A stretch of 64,000 bases of DNA from an uncultured Latescibacterota bacterium (GTDB lineage: Bacteria; Latescibacterota; UBA2968): positions 1,936,394 through 2,000,393 of the forward strand of contig OY282377.1 of NCBI GenBank assembly GCA_958295785.1, written 5' to 3'. Position numbers and translations under genes: made by a program. Positions 36,469 through 43,975 of this stretch are shown here, one piece after another. Positions within the stretch are counted from its first letter, which is position 1, and each line of letters starts with the position of its first letter. A model generated the notes under the pieces. The model searched no databases and was not told the origin of the DNA. It worked only from the letters and a program-made list of their open reading frames with translations.

Positions 36469-37587
36469 GTGAAAAAGTACATTTTGATCGCGCTCTGTGC
36501 ATTGTGCGTGGGCCTGATGCCGAGCGATGGATTTGCCCAAGGGAGCGTCGCCACCGACGTGACCGACAATTTCGATGGCCGCACCCGCGAACTGGATCCG
36601 GTCGTTCCGGGGTTTGAAGAAGCCGCGCCCACGTTTATCAAGTCCGGGCAGGCCGGATTTGCATTCCTGTCCATTCCCACAGACGCTCGCACCGCAGCTT
36701 TGGGCGGGGCCGGCGTGGGGTTGATCGGCAGCGGGGCGTCCATGTTGTACAACCCGGGCGCGCTGGCCTTCATGGAGGGTCGGGAAGCGTATGTCACGTA
36801 CGTGGATTGGCTCGTGGATACCAAGAGCTACGTGGCGGGCGTTGCCGTCAATGTGCCGGGCAGAGGAACGTTCGGGCTTTCAATTGTGAACTACGATGCT
36901 GGCAATTTTAACCGCACGTCTATCGATCCAAACCCCGCGGGGCAAGGGTACAAAGACGAGGGCACGTTCACGACCAGCAATTACGCCATTTCCGGCGCTT
37001 ACGGGCTTAAAATTACGGACCGGTTTTCAGCAGGTGCCACCCTCAGATTTGCCCATCAGGACCTGGGTACTGGGAATATTTTTCTCGGTGGCAGCCAGCA
37101 GACAGTCGATAATTCCAAAAATGCCTTTGCCTTTGATCTCGGCACGTATTTCAATACGGGCTTCCGCAATACGGTGATGGCGATGAGCGTGCAAAACTTC
37201 AGCACGGAGGTCGTTTATCAGCGGGAGCAGTTTGAGTTGCCTAGGAATATCCGCTTGGGCTTGCTCGTCGATGTGATTTCGATGATGGGCAACACGCCCG
37301 TGCCGCATCACTTTGACTTGGCCTTAGACGTGAACAATCCCATTGATTTTGACGAGCGCATTCACATCGGCGCGGAATATACGTACCGCGCTGCCGGTGC
37401 CTCGTTTGGGTTTTCGCTGCGCGGTGGGTACAAGACCAACCACGATACAGAGAGTTTCTCCTTTGGTGGTGGGTTGCAGTTTAAGACCGAAGGCGGGCAG
37501 GGCGCGAAGGTGGATTATGCTTACAAGGCATTTAACACCGCTTTCTTCAGCGCGGTGCATATCCTCAGCGCTGCGGTCACTTTCTAA
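36469..37587 (+). CDS. PorV/PorQ family outer-membrane protein
   Basis: A 372-aa beta-barrel protein of the PorV/PorQ (UPF0164-like) family. PorV is the outer-membrane shuttle that receives type IX substrates in Bacteroidetes. A signal peptide ends near DGFA/Q, and the family's DARTAALGGAGVGLIGSGASMLYNPGALAF block follows. The start is decided by AAGGAGG at 36456-36462: the GTG at 36469 is six bases away, while an ATG at 36463 directly touches the Shine-Dalgarno. The last seven codons lie inside a 155-bp sequence duplicated at 38582. It probably works with the sorted protein encoded upstream. Confidence 0.85.
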   Translation: MKKYILIALCALCVGLMPSDGFAQGSVATDVTDNFDGRTRELDPVVPGFEEAAPTFIKSGQAGFAFLSIPTDARTAALGGAGVGLIGSGASMLYNPGALAFMEGREAYVTYVDWLVDTKSYVAGVAVNVPGRGTFGLSIVNYDAGNFNRTSIDPNPAGQGYKDEGTFTTSNYAISGAYGLKITDRFSAGATLRFAHQDLGTGNIFLGGSQQTVDNSKNAFAFDLGTYFNTGFRNTVMAMSVQNFSTEVVYQREQFELPRNIRLGLLVDVISMMGNTPVPHHFDLALDVNNPIDFDERIHIGAEYTYRAAGASFGFSLRGGYKTNHDTESFSFGGGLQFKTEGGQGAKVDYAYKAFNTAFFSAVHILSAAVTF

Positions 37588-37649
37588 CATCAGAGGTCGG
37601 GATACGGCGAGGATTTGCCCTTGCCTGCCCGCCCTGTGAACAGAAGCAC

Positions 37650-37685
37650 AACGGCGGAGGGACGCAATGTCCATCCGCCGTTTTT
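37650..37685 (+). terminator. Rho-independent terminator
   Basis: AACGGCGGA (37650-37658) and TCCGCCGTT (37674-37682), with inner GGAC/GTCC, followed by T5. It ends the receptor-secreted-PorV transcript. The same structure is repeated at 38664-38699. Confidence 0.88.
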
Positions 37686-37691
37686 CATGGC

Positions 37692-37720
37692 TTGACAGGG
37701 ATAAGGGGAAGGGGTATTGT
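37692..37720 (+). promoter_or_regulatory. Sigma-70-like promoter of the PIN cassette
   Basis: TTGACA (37692-37697), a 17-base spacer and TATTGT (37715-37720), about 35 bases before the first cassette gene. It is duplicated with the same hexamers and spacing at 38706-38734. Confidence 0.65.
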
Positions 37721-37756
37721 ATTTGTCCAATGCCCAAAAATCAAAGGAGACAGGTA

Positions 37757-38170
37757 ATGGGTATTTCGATCATTGATGTGTTGGAAACTGAGTGCGACGA
37801 ACTCGCGTTGGTGCAAGGACGACTCATGGAGGTGAACTGGGCTTGCGGCACAGCAGAGTTGCACCGCGAGCATGGGACGGTTGTGCCGTTGCGTTTTGAA
37901 CCTGCGCTAAACGACGCCATGCGTCGGCTGGCAATGCAGCACGTCGAGATCAGGGGGCGTGGTCGCTTTAACGACAATGACGAATGGGACATGGTTTGTG
38001 TCGATCAGATAACCGGCACGCGAGCATGGTCAAAGCCGTTCGACCTCGAGGCATTTCGCAACGATCCCAACCCAAAGGTATTCGACGCCAATAAACTGGT
38101 CGCCATTGACCTAACAGAAGAAGAGTGGGAGGCGTTTAACCGTGCGATATGCGAAGGACGCGATGCTTGA
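37757..38170 (+). CDS. Putative antitoxin partner of PIN toxin, unknown family
   Basis: A 137-aa protein that I do not recognise. The sequence is acidic and suggests a small beta-barrel first half (ALVQGRLMEVNWACGTAELHREHGTVVPLRF, VEIRGRGRFNDNDEWDMVCVDQIT), then a short helical C-terminus ending EEEWEAFNRAICEG. AAAGGAGA lies just ahead of the ATG at 37757; upstream in-frame ATGs fall within the promoter repeat and are rejected. The stop overlaps the start of the PIN gene (TGATG), the usual antitoxin-toxin order and coupling. The antitoxin role is therefore inferred from context only. Confidence 0.6.
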   Translation: MGISIIDVLETECDELALVQGRLMEVNWACGTAELHREHGTVVPLRFEPALNDAMRRLAMQHVEIRGRGRFNDNDEWDMVCVDQITGTRAWSKPFDLEAFRNDPNPKVFDANKLVAIDLTEEEWEAFNRAICEGRDA

Positions 38171-38583
38171 TGCTTACAATTTCTTCACCTATAGTTCTCG
38201 ATACCAGCGTCGTCTCAATATTCATGCGTCAAGAGGAGTCGGTTGCTTACTACCAAAATTGGACCCTGGGTCGACGTGCTGTCATTTCGTTTCAGACGCT
38301 GGAAGAGTTGTGGTTTGGCGCCTATAAAAGAGGCTGGGGCGACAGGCGGATAAATGATCTCAGGCAAAGTCTTGACCAATATGAGGTGGTGTGGCCCAAT
38401 TCTGATTTGGTGCGTATCTCTGCACACCTGCGTAGCGAACGGGAGCGTGCGGGACGCAGGCTAAATACAGGGGATGCGTGGATTGCCGCGACAGCACTGT
38501 TGTTAGAGTGTCCGCGCGCCTCAGATGATCGCGACTTCTCCAGCATTTCAGGCCTCGTGTTCATCACAGCACCGTCACCATAG
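38170..38583 (+). CDS. PIN-domain toxin, VapC-like
   Basis: A 137-aa PIN-domain protein, expected to be a Mg-dependent RNase. The acidic residues are in place: Asp11 in VLDTSVVSIF, Glu45 in QTLEELWFG, Asp102 in NTGDAWIAATALL, and Asp119/Asp122 in SDDRDFSSISGL. The start overlaps the preceding stop by one base (TGATG). The stop codon TAG at 38581-38583 runs into the second 155-bp repeat. Relatives of this type are VapC-like tRNA or rRNA nucleases; the target here cannot be told. Confidence 0.88.
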   Translation: MLTISSPIVLDTSVVSIFMRQEESVAYYQNWTLGRRAVISFQTLEELWFGAYKRGWGDRRINDLRQSLDQYEVVWPNSDLVRISAHLRSERERAGRRLNTGDAWIAATALLLECPRASDDRDFSSISGLVFITAPSP

Positions 38584-38735
38584 CGCTGCGGTCACTTTCT
38601 AACATCAGAGGCGGGATACGGCGAGGATTTGCCCTTGCCTGCCCGCCCTGTGAACAGAAGCACAACGGCGGAGGGACGCAATGTCCATCCGCCGTTTTTC
38701 ATGGCTTGACAGGTACGAGGGGAAGGGGTATTGTA
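38582..38735 (+). repeat. 155-bp direct repeat, copy 2
   Basis: Second copy of 37567-37721. It repeats the last codons of the PorV-like gene out of context, the terminator (38664-38699) and the promoter (38706-38734). Here the promoter points into the 3' end of the opposing TIR-like gene, so it would make antisense RNA. Confidence 0.92.
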
Positions 38736-38789
38736 CAAATATCGAAAATAGATGGAATTTTTACCAGGGATTTGCTTGAAGCCAGCCAA

Positions 38790-39359
38790 CTACAAGTCTT
38801 GATCGAGGTTTAGACTTGTACAAAGCTGTGGCAGATCAGTGAAAAAAAGAGCATATCGGTCAAATATCCTTGAACCCCCTGGAATAATGACATCTCTTTC
38901 GGTGGTCGCGCTTCTCAACCAGTCTCTGACAACCGTTATTGTCCTGCGAATATCGCCACTGTGTGATCTAATATCTTGCCCTGCAATATCAGAACAGTAT
39001 TGTTGATAACGATATGGCTCTTTATCGAGTATCAGACATATCTTCTCTCGTTGCCTACCTTGACCAAATCTTCGCGCTCCTAAAAAAACACCTAACTCCA
39101 ACGGCATGTTGAATCTTGGGAGTGCCGAAGTGGGGTCAATTTCTGTTCTCGAAATATCGTGAATGCCAAACTTACATTCTTGAATAATGTCAAAATTTTT
39201 TTCAATTCTTACTTGTGCGCTATCATCCACTTCAAGAGCACACCGCGCCTTAAACCCACAATCGTGTACTGCAAAAATGATCGCATCAAAAAGTGCAGCA
39301 TAACCCGGGTCAAAGGGGCAATTGAGAAAAACATTTTGTTCGTATTCGGAAGATGGCAT
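38790..39359 (-). CDS. TIR/nucleoside deoxyribosyltransferase-like protein
   Basis: A 189-aa protein. I recognise an uncharacterised bacterial family with the run NVFLNCPFDPGYAALFDAIIF (residues 9-29), CGFKARCALEVDD (34-46), a KFGIHDISRTE block (63-73) and LPRFNMPLELGVFLGAR (80-96), then SDIAGQDI and a conserved VRDWL. The alternating beta/alpha pattern and the Glu88 in MPLELG recall the TIR and nucleoside 2-deoxyribosyltransferase folds, where such a Glu attacks the N-glycosidic bond of nucleosides or NAD. That function is inference. AAAGG precedes the ATG. A 54-aa gene ends six bases upstream. The region is visibly AT-richer than its neighbours, suggesting transfer. Confidence 0.65.
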   Translation of the reverse strand: MPSSEYEQNVFLNCPFDPGYAALFDAIIFAVHDCGFKARCALEVDDSAQVRIEKNFDIIQECKFGIHDISRTEIDPTSALPRFNMPLELGVFLGARRFGQGRQREKICLILDKEPYRYQQYCSDIAGQDIRSHSGDIRRTITVVRDWLRSATTERDVIIPGGSRIFDRYALFFTDLPQLCTSLNLDQDL

Positions 39360-39365
39360 CGGCCT

Positions 39366-39530
39366 TTACTTGTTCGGATGCAGAGTGGGAGCACTTTTAA
39401 GTATCTCGTATTTTATCTTCAGTCCTGCTGGACGATTTTCTTTTAGTTTTTTGGCTACCACTTCAACCTGCTCTCGGCTTACAGAGACAGATTTCTGGGC
39501 GTCTTTAATCACTCTTCGGCTTTTAGCCAC
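39366..39530 (-). CDS. 54-aa basic protein, operon partner of the TIR-like gene
   Basis: A short gene starting at GTG (39530) behind a near-perfect ribosome-binding site, AGGAGGTGATT (39534-39544). It encodes a lysine-rich helical protein opening MAKSRRVIKDAQKSVSVSRE and continuing with VEVVAKKLKENRP. Its stop is six bases before the ATG of the TIR-like gene, so the two are almost certainly cotranslated. I do not recognise it. A small DNA-binding or antitoxin-like regulator is possible but unproven. Confidence 0.65.
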   Translation of the reverse strand: MAKSRRVIKDAQKSVSVSREQVEVVAKKLKENRPAGLKIKYEILKSAPTLHPNK

Positions 39531-39717
39531 GGCAATCACCTCCTAATTTTTTGAAATATCAAAAGCGGATTTTTCAAATATACCTCTAAATTCTTATTCA
39601 TCAAGTTCAATCACCCTTCAATTTTGCCAAATTTTTTGGGGAATTACATACTTGCCAACCCTAACCTTTCTTGTTATATTTATCCAAGTTACAAGTTACG
39701 AATGAACAAGGGGGTGT

Positions 39718-40662
39718 ATGATGGCAAAGCAGCTTAGTTTCGTCGCGTTCACACAGAAGTTTGCCACGCCTGAAGCGTGTATTTTGCACCTTGAAAAGAT
39801 CCGCTTTAAGGATGGCGCGTCTTGTCCGCATTGTGGTAGTATGGGAAAAATCTATCGTCGTTCTGATTTGGCGTATAGGTGCTCGGATTGTGGGCGTAAT
39901 TTTCATATGATTTACGGAACGATGTTTGGCAAGTCTAAAATCAAGATGTTGCCTAAATGGTTCGCGGCAATATGGATTGAAACGAACCACTCAAAAGGTA
40001 TTTCAAGCGTTCAGTTGGCAAAAATGATCGGTACAACGCAAAAGACCGCTTGGTTTATGCTTCAAAGAATACGAAACGCTTTTGGCAACAAAGACGGTGA
40101 TGATGATGATTTTCTGTCTGGTATCGTTGAAATTGATGAAACCTACATCGGTGGGAAAGAAAAGAACAAACATAAATCCAAAAAGTTGAATGCGGGTCGC
40201 GGAACAGGAGGTAAATCGGTTGCTTTCGGAATGCGGGAAAAAGGGGAAGATGGTGAGGCAATGGCGGTTCATGTACAGGACGCAAAAGTGGCAACATGAC
40301 ACGAGAAGATGTTGAACCGGGTATTGACGGGCGCAACTATTCATGCAGACGAGAACCGCGCATACGGCGCATTGAGGGATGATTACGAAGTGGAACAAAT
40401 CAATCATTGTGCCGACGAATATGAACGCGATGGGGTCCATACAAACGCCATTGAGAGTTTGTGGGCACGGGTTAAGCGTGTCTATATGGGTATTCATCAC
40501 CACTGGTCAGACAAACACATGCAAAAGTACCTGAATGCTTGCGTGTTTCGCATCAATCGAAAAAAGGTTGATACCTTAAGTCGTGTTGATGAGATGTTGA
40601 ATATGGCGATGGGCGCCCGGTTGACTTACAAGCAACTTATAGCCAGTGAGGCGGTTGCATGA
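39718..40662 (+). pseudogene. IS1595 (ISXO2-like) transposase, nonsense-interrupted
   Basis: About 314 codons in one frame. The N-terminal zinc-ribbon (CPHCGSMGK...YRCSDCG, residues about 40-61) is followed by the DDE-type core IVEIDETYIGGKEKNKH, then HADENRAYGAL and HTNAIESLWARVKR, the usual acidic triad region of ISXO2-like transposases. A TGA at 40297-40299 stops translation after DAKVAT, and reading resumes in the same frame with no other lesion. The IS ends are intact, so the copy is recent but probably unable to move itself. AGGGGG lies just before the ATGATG start. Confidence 0.9.
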
Positions 40663-40869
40663 ACAACCTTTATGGCACAAGCGGGCGATATGGAAGTCAA
40701 CGGGACATCTTATCCACGCATGCAAATGTGATCCGTTCCTGAAAGACGCGAAGGAAAACGTTTTGAAACGTTAGATGTTAGGGGCAGGCATGCCCAAAAT
40801 CAGAGGTCGCTTGCATTCAACACCAAAAACCCGGGATTACTTTAACAAGAAGATTTAGGTTGTCAAGTA

Positions 40870-40875
40870 TATAAT
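40870..40875 (+). promoter_or_regulatory. TATAAT -10-like box in the IS right end
   Basis: The right terminal repeat reads GTATATAATTCCC outward, whereas the matching left end has GTATGTAATTCCC on its outward strand. The single change creates TATAAT 29 bases before the GTG start of the GWxTD gene. No good -35 is visible at 16-18 bases, so an outward promoter is only a possibility. Confidence 0.35.
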
Positions 40876-40903
40876 TCCCATTTTTTGGAAAGGGACGCGA
40901 TAG

Positions 40904-43810
40904 GTGAAAATTCTCCAACTCATATCCATGCTGCTTTGCGTTTTTTGCGGCACAATGCCCGCGGAGGGCGCGACGGTCTTGCTTGAGGATGGCACCGTGC
41001 TCAAGGGCGAGATTGTGTCCGAATCAGAGACAGAGGTCGTGATCAAGACGTCGATGGGTGAACTCAAGGTGGCGAAGTCGCTCATTAAGATGATAGAACA
41101 ACCCTCGCGCAAGGTCACAATTTTGCTCGCGGATGGCACGGTGCTCAAGGGCGAGATTGTATCCGAATCGGAAACAGAAGTCGCAATCGAGACGTCTATC
41201 GGCGAATTGCGGGTGGAACGGACGCTCATCAAAATGATCGAGCGAGAAGGGGAAGCGCGAGAGGCCGATAGGCAGATCGCCGAAGCGGAATTGCAAGCGA
41301 GTTTTGGGGAATTTGAAGATCAAGTGGCGGGTTTGATTTTGAAAGAGGTGGCCGATGCGGATACGGCTGCTTTTTACAAGGCATTGGATCGCAAAGCCAA
41401 AGGGCCATTTCTGGCGCGGTTTTGGCGGGGGCGCAATCCGCTGGTGCTGAAGTACTATTACGATTACCACTTTGGACGCCGCCATGTGACCGTATCCGAT
41501 GCGTATTTTGAGCGCGGGGATCTGATCCCCAAAAAATACACCACCCGAGCGCAGGCCCCAGATGAAAAGCAAGTCGCCGAGGCCGCCCGCATTTGCGACC
41601 GCATGCTGATTCTACACGCAGACGATGCGGTGGCGATGTGCGCGCTGGGCTATCTGCGCTTGGAACGAGACGATGTGAAGGTGGCCGAAGCACTCTTCTT
41701 GGACGCGATTAAAAAAAACAAAAAGTTCGTGGAAGCGCGCAATGGGCGGGCACTCGCGGCGTTGAAGATGCCGGGGCAAAAATCGCGGGCATTGCGCTTG
41801 TTTCGGGAAACCTGCGCGATGGACGAAAATTATGCGGCGGCCCACTACAATCTGGGGATGTGCCATCTGGCGATGGTGGGCATGGATCGCGTGGATCTGG
41901 ATTACTATTTTGGCAAGGTGACAGAGCGTTTTCCCAACCACTATGACGCCTATTTCAAGTTGGGGGTGTTTTACGAGTCCCTGCACTATTACGACAAGGC
42001 GATGAAAGCCTATTCGCGTCAGGTGGCGGTGAATCCCTCTCATCCCTTGACGCCTGCACGCTTGGCGCATGTGGCGATGCGCCTGAAAGCCGCGGGCGAG
42101 GAAACCTACAGCTTGGACGAATTGCAGGAAATGGCAAAGACAAAGCCGAAAGACTATCTGCCCCTGCTGGCGCAGACTTGTATTGAACGCGGGGATTTTG
42201 CCCAGGCGCAGGCGGCTTTTGGACGCTATTTTCAGTTTTTGGACCCGACGGAACGGGCGTATTACCAAGCCCTGTCGCTGGTGGCCCCCGCCGAAGTGCT
42301 GTCCAAGATGAAGGGCGCGTTTGGGCAGTCCCTGTCCCGGCTTCGGAAAGTTTTTTGGCTGGAGGTCGATCCCACGCCGACCACGCCGGTGAATGAACGC
42401 CGCGTGGAGCATTACCGTCGGGTGTATTTCGCGCGCTCAAATTTTGCCGAAGGCCTGGAGGAATGGCACGGCAGAGGGTGGGATCGCCGAGGCGATGTGT
42501 ACATTCGCTTGGGGCATCCCGACCATCGGAGTTGGTCGGATTATCTGGTGTTCGAGACCGACGAAAAGGTGGCGAAAGTAAAGAACCGCCTGAATATGAT
42601 CGCCGCAACCGCCTTGGATGAAGTGTTGCCGACCAAGCATGTACACGGGCAGTCGAGCGCGTCTTATGGCTATGGCGCCGGCCCCGAGACCGCCGACTTG
42701 CGGGGCGTGCCGACTTTTCCGGTGCCGCGCAGGCGCAGTGTGATGCGCGATGGATCGGAGTTGGGTTACAAGTGGGAATCGTGGATTTACGCTGAAATCG
42801 GCGGGGGAATCGAGATCACATTTTTGGATCCCACGGGCAGCGGTTTTTTTGATTTCGCGCCCATTCCCCCCAATTCGCCCAACCACGCGCTGTGGTCTCG
42901 CCTCGCGCCCGAAAGGGTGGTCGCCCAAGTCGTCAACCGCACGCCTTCGGTTTATCGGCATGACTACGGCGGCGACCCCATGGACTTTTACATGTACGCG
43001 GCGAATTTCCGCGCCTCCGAGCAAGAGGCCGATACGAATGTGGAAGTGTATATGGGCGTGCCCATCGCGGCATTGACCCCCGCGTCTCAAGGCGGAAAGT
43101 CTTACGCGATGCTCAACCGAGAGGTCGTGGTCTATGACCGATCCCTAAAGCCGGTTTTTCGAGACAGCGCGCAGGTGACAAAAGCCGTAAACGGGCAGGT
43201 GGAAAAGGAAATGCTGATGGTGGATCAGGTACGCGCTTCCCTGCCTCCGGGGCAATACTTCTTGACCGCTCAGGTGCGCGACCCCATCAGCCGAAAAATT
43301 CAGGCGCACAAGATGTATGTCACCGTGCCATCTTTCAGCGGTGACGCGCTATCGTTGAGCGATTTGGAATTGGCCGGGCAGATTGTCGAGGAAAAAGAAT
43401 CCACGCCGGCCGGGAAATTTCAAAAGGGTGACTTGCAAGTGGTGCCCCTGCCGTCCAAAACCTTTGCGAAGGCGCAGGCGGTTTATCTCTATTACGAAGT
43501 CTATAACTTGACTCGAGATGCGTTTGGGCAAACCCGCTACCGCGTCGAATACGCGCTTACAGGCGTGCAGAGCGCGGGTTCTCGCCTGATTCGAGGGCTG
43601 GGCAAATTGTTGGGCCAAACCCCGCAAGCCGATGGCGTGCAGATTTCTTATGAGCATACCGGAACGACCACATGGGAACCCCTCTACATCGCGCTGGACG
43701 TGCCGCAAGATAGCGAAGAACACTTGGAAATCGAGGTGGTGGTAACGGATTTGAACGCCCCGAACCAGCCCATTGTACGCAAGCGGGTTCAGTTTGCGGT
43801 GGGCAATTGA
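40904..43810 (+). CDS. GWxTD-domain TPR protein (second copy)
   Basis: A 968-aa exported protein starting at GTG (SD GGAAAGGGAC). Signal peptide about 1-22. Two tandem 47-residue modules follow (TVLLEDGTVLKGEIVSESET and ILLADGTVLKGEIVSESET), an internal duplication with SHOCT/DUF-like beta strands. TPR-like repeats (about 200-440) precede the GWxTD domain (VFWLEVDPTPTTPVNERRVEHYRRV, GWDRRGDVYIRLGHP at 525-539). The C-terminus parallels that of the copy at 27136, including VVPLPSKTF and YYEVYNLTRDAFGQTRYRV. Its promoter region was hit by an IS1595 insertion. Confidence 0.82.
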   Translation: MKILQLISMLLCVFCGTMPAEGATVLLEDGTVLKGEIVSESETEVVIKTSMGELKVAKSLIKMIEQPSRKVTILLADGTVLKGEIVSESETEVAIETSIGELRVERTLIKMIEREGEAREADRQIAEAELQASFGEFEDQVAGLILKEVADADTAAFYKALDRKAKGPFLARFWRGRNPLVLKYYYDYHFGRRHVTVSDAYFERGDLIPKKYTTRAQAPDEKQVAEAARICDRMLILHADDAVAMCALGYLRLERDDVKVAEALFLDAIKKNKKFVEARNGRALAALKMPGQKSRALRLFRETCAMDENYAAAHYNLGMCHLAMVGMDRVDLDYYFGKVTERFPNHYDAYFKLGVFYESLHYYDKAMKAYSRQVAVNPSHPLTPARLAHVAMRLKAAGEETYSLDELQEMAKTKPKDYLPLLAQTCIERGDFAQAQAAFGRYFQFLDPTERAYYQALSLVAPAEVLSKMKGAFGQSLSRLRKVFWLEVDPTPTTPVNERRVEHYRRVYFARSNFAEGLEEWHGRGWDRRGDVYIRLGHPDHRSWSDYLVFETDEKVAKVKNRLNMIAATALDEVLPTKHVHGQSSASYGYGAGPETADLRGVPTFPVPRRRSVMRDGSELGYKWESWIYAEIGGGIEITFLDPTGSGFFDFAPIPPNSPNHALWSRLAPERVVAQVVNRTPSVYRHDYGGDPMDFYMYAANFRASEQEADTNVEVYMGVPIAALTPASQGGKSYAMLNREVVVYDRSLKPVFRDSAQVTKAVNGQVEKEMLMVDQVRASLPPGQYFLTAQVRDPISRKIQAHKMYVTVPSFSGDALSLSDLELAGQIVEEKESTPAGKFQKGDLQVVPLPSKTFAKAQAVYLYYEVYNLTRDAFGQTRYRVEYALTGVQSAGSRLIRGLGKLLGQTPQADGVQISYEHTGTTTWEPLYIALDVPQDSEEHLEIEVVVTDLNAPNQPIVRKRVQFAVGN

Positions 43811-43827
43811 TAGGATGAGATAAAGTA

Positions 43828-43969
43828 ATGACATCAACGCAAGAACTGACAGCCATCGAGAAAGTTGATTTCCGCATAGAAAGACGATAGTCGCTGGATC
43901 GTCGAGATCGTCGAACTGCCCGGCGCGCCCCTTGAGGAAGCCATTGCGAACTCGCCCCGCGCTTCTTGA
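43828..43969 (+). pseudogene. HicB-like antitoxin relic
   Basis: ATG opens MTSTQELTAIEKVDFRIER; then, after an apparent two-base deletion near 43887, the reading continues as DDSRWIVEIVELPGAP LEEAIANSPRAS and stops at TGA. The core RWIVEI.ELPGA...EEAIA is the signature of HicB-like (DUF1902) antitoxins, here lacking the AYGxT linker residues. No HicA partner is present. It sits between the GWxTD gene and the convergent TPR-parvulin gene. Confidence 0.5.
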
Positions 43970-43975
43970 ACAGCC

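Larger units (their letters stand above)
37567..37721 (+). repeat. 155-bp direct repeat, copy 1 (terminator plus promoter)
   Basis: This segment recurs at 38582-38735, nearly identical, with one deleted base (GAGGTCGG versus GAGGCGG) and a short cluster of changes in the promoter spacer. It contains the end of the PorV-like gene, a strong terminator and an outward promoter. Together with copy 2 it brackets the PIN cassette exactly. Confidence 0.92.
39639..40879 (+). mobile_element. IS1595-family insertion sequence with intact ends
   Basis: The 1241-bp element has terminal inverted repeats beginning GGGAATTA at 39639 and ending TAATTCCC at 40879, with 20 of 22 terminal bases matching. It is flanked by a perfect 8-bp target duplication ATTTTTTG (39631-39638 and 40880-40887), the length expected for IS1595. 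It contains one transposase gene with an in-frame stop. The 195 bases after the gene hold no other recognisable gene. The insertion lies 24 bases before the start codon of the GWxTD gene at 40904. Confidence 0.93.

Noticed and set aside
37667-37756. Upstream ATG extension of the antitoxin candidate
   Set aside because: It begins before or within the promoter in the duplicated repeat; the ribosome-binding site and promoter spacing fit the ATG at 37757.
40297-40299. In-frame TGA in the transposase as possible recoded codon
   Set aside because: TGA serves as a normal stop in many genes here (for example 2903, 47743, 38170), so a nonsense mutation is the simpler reading.
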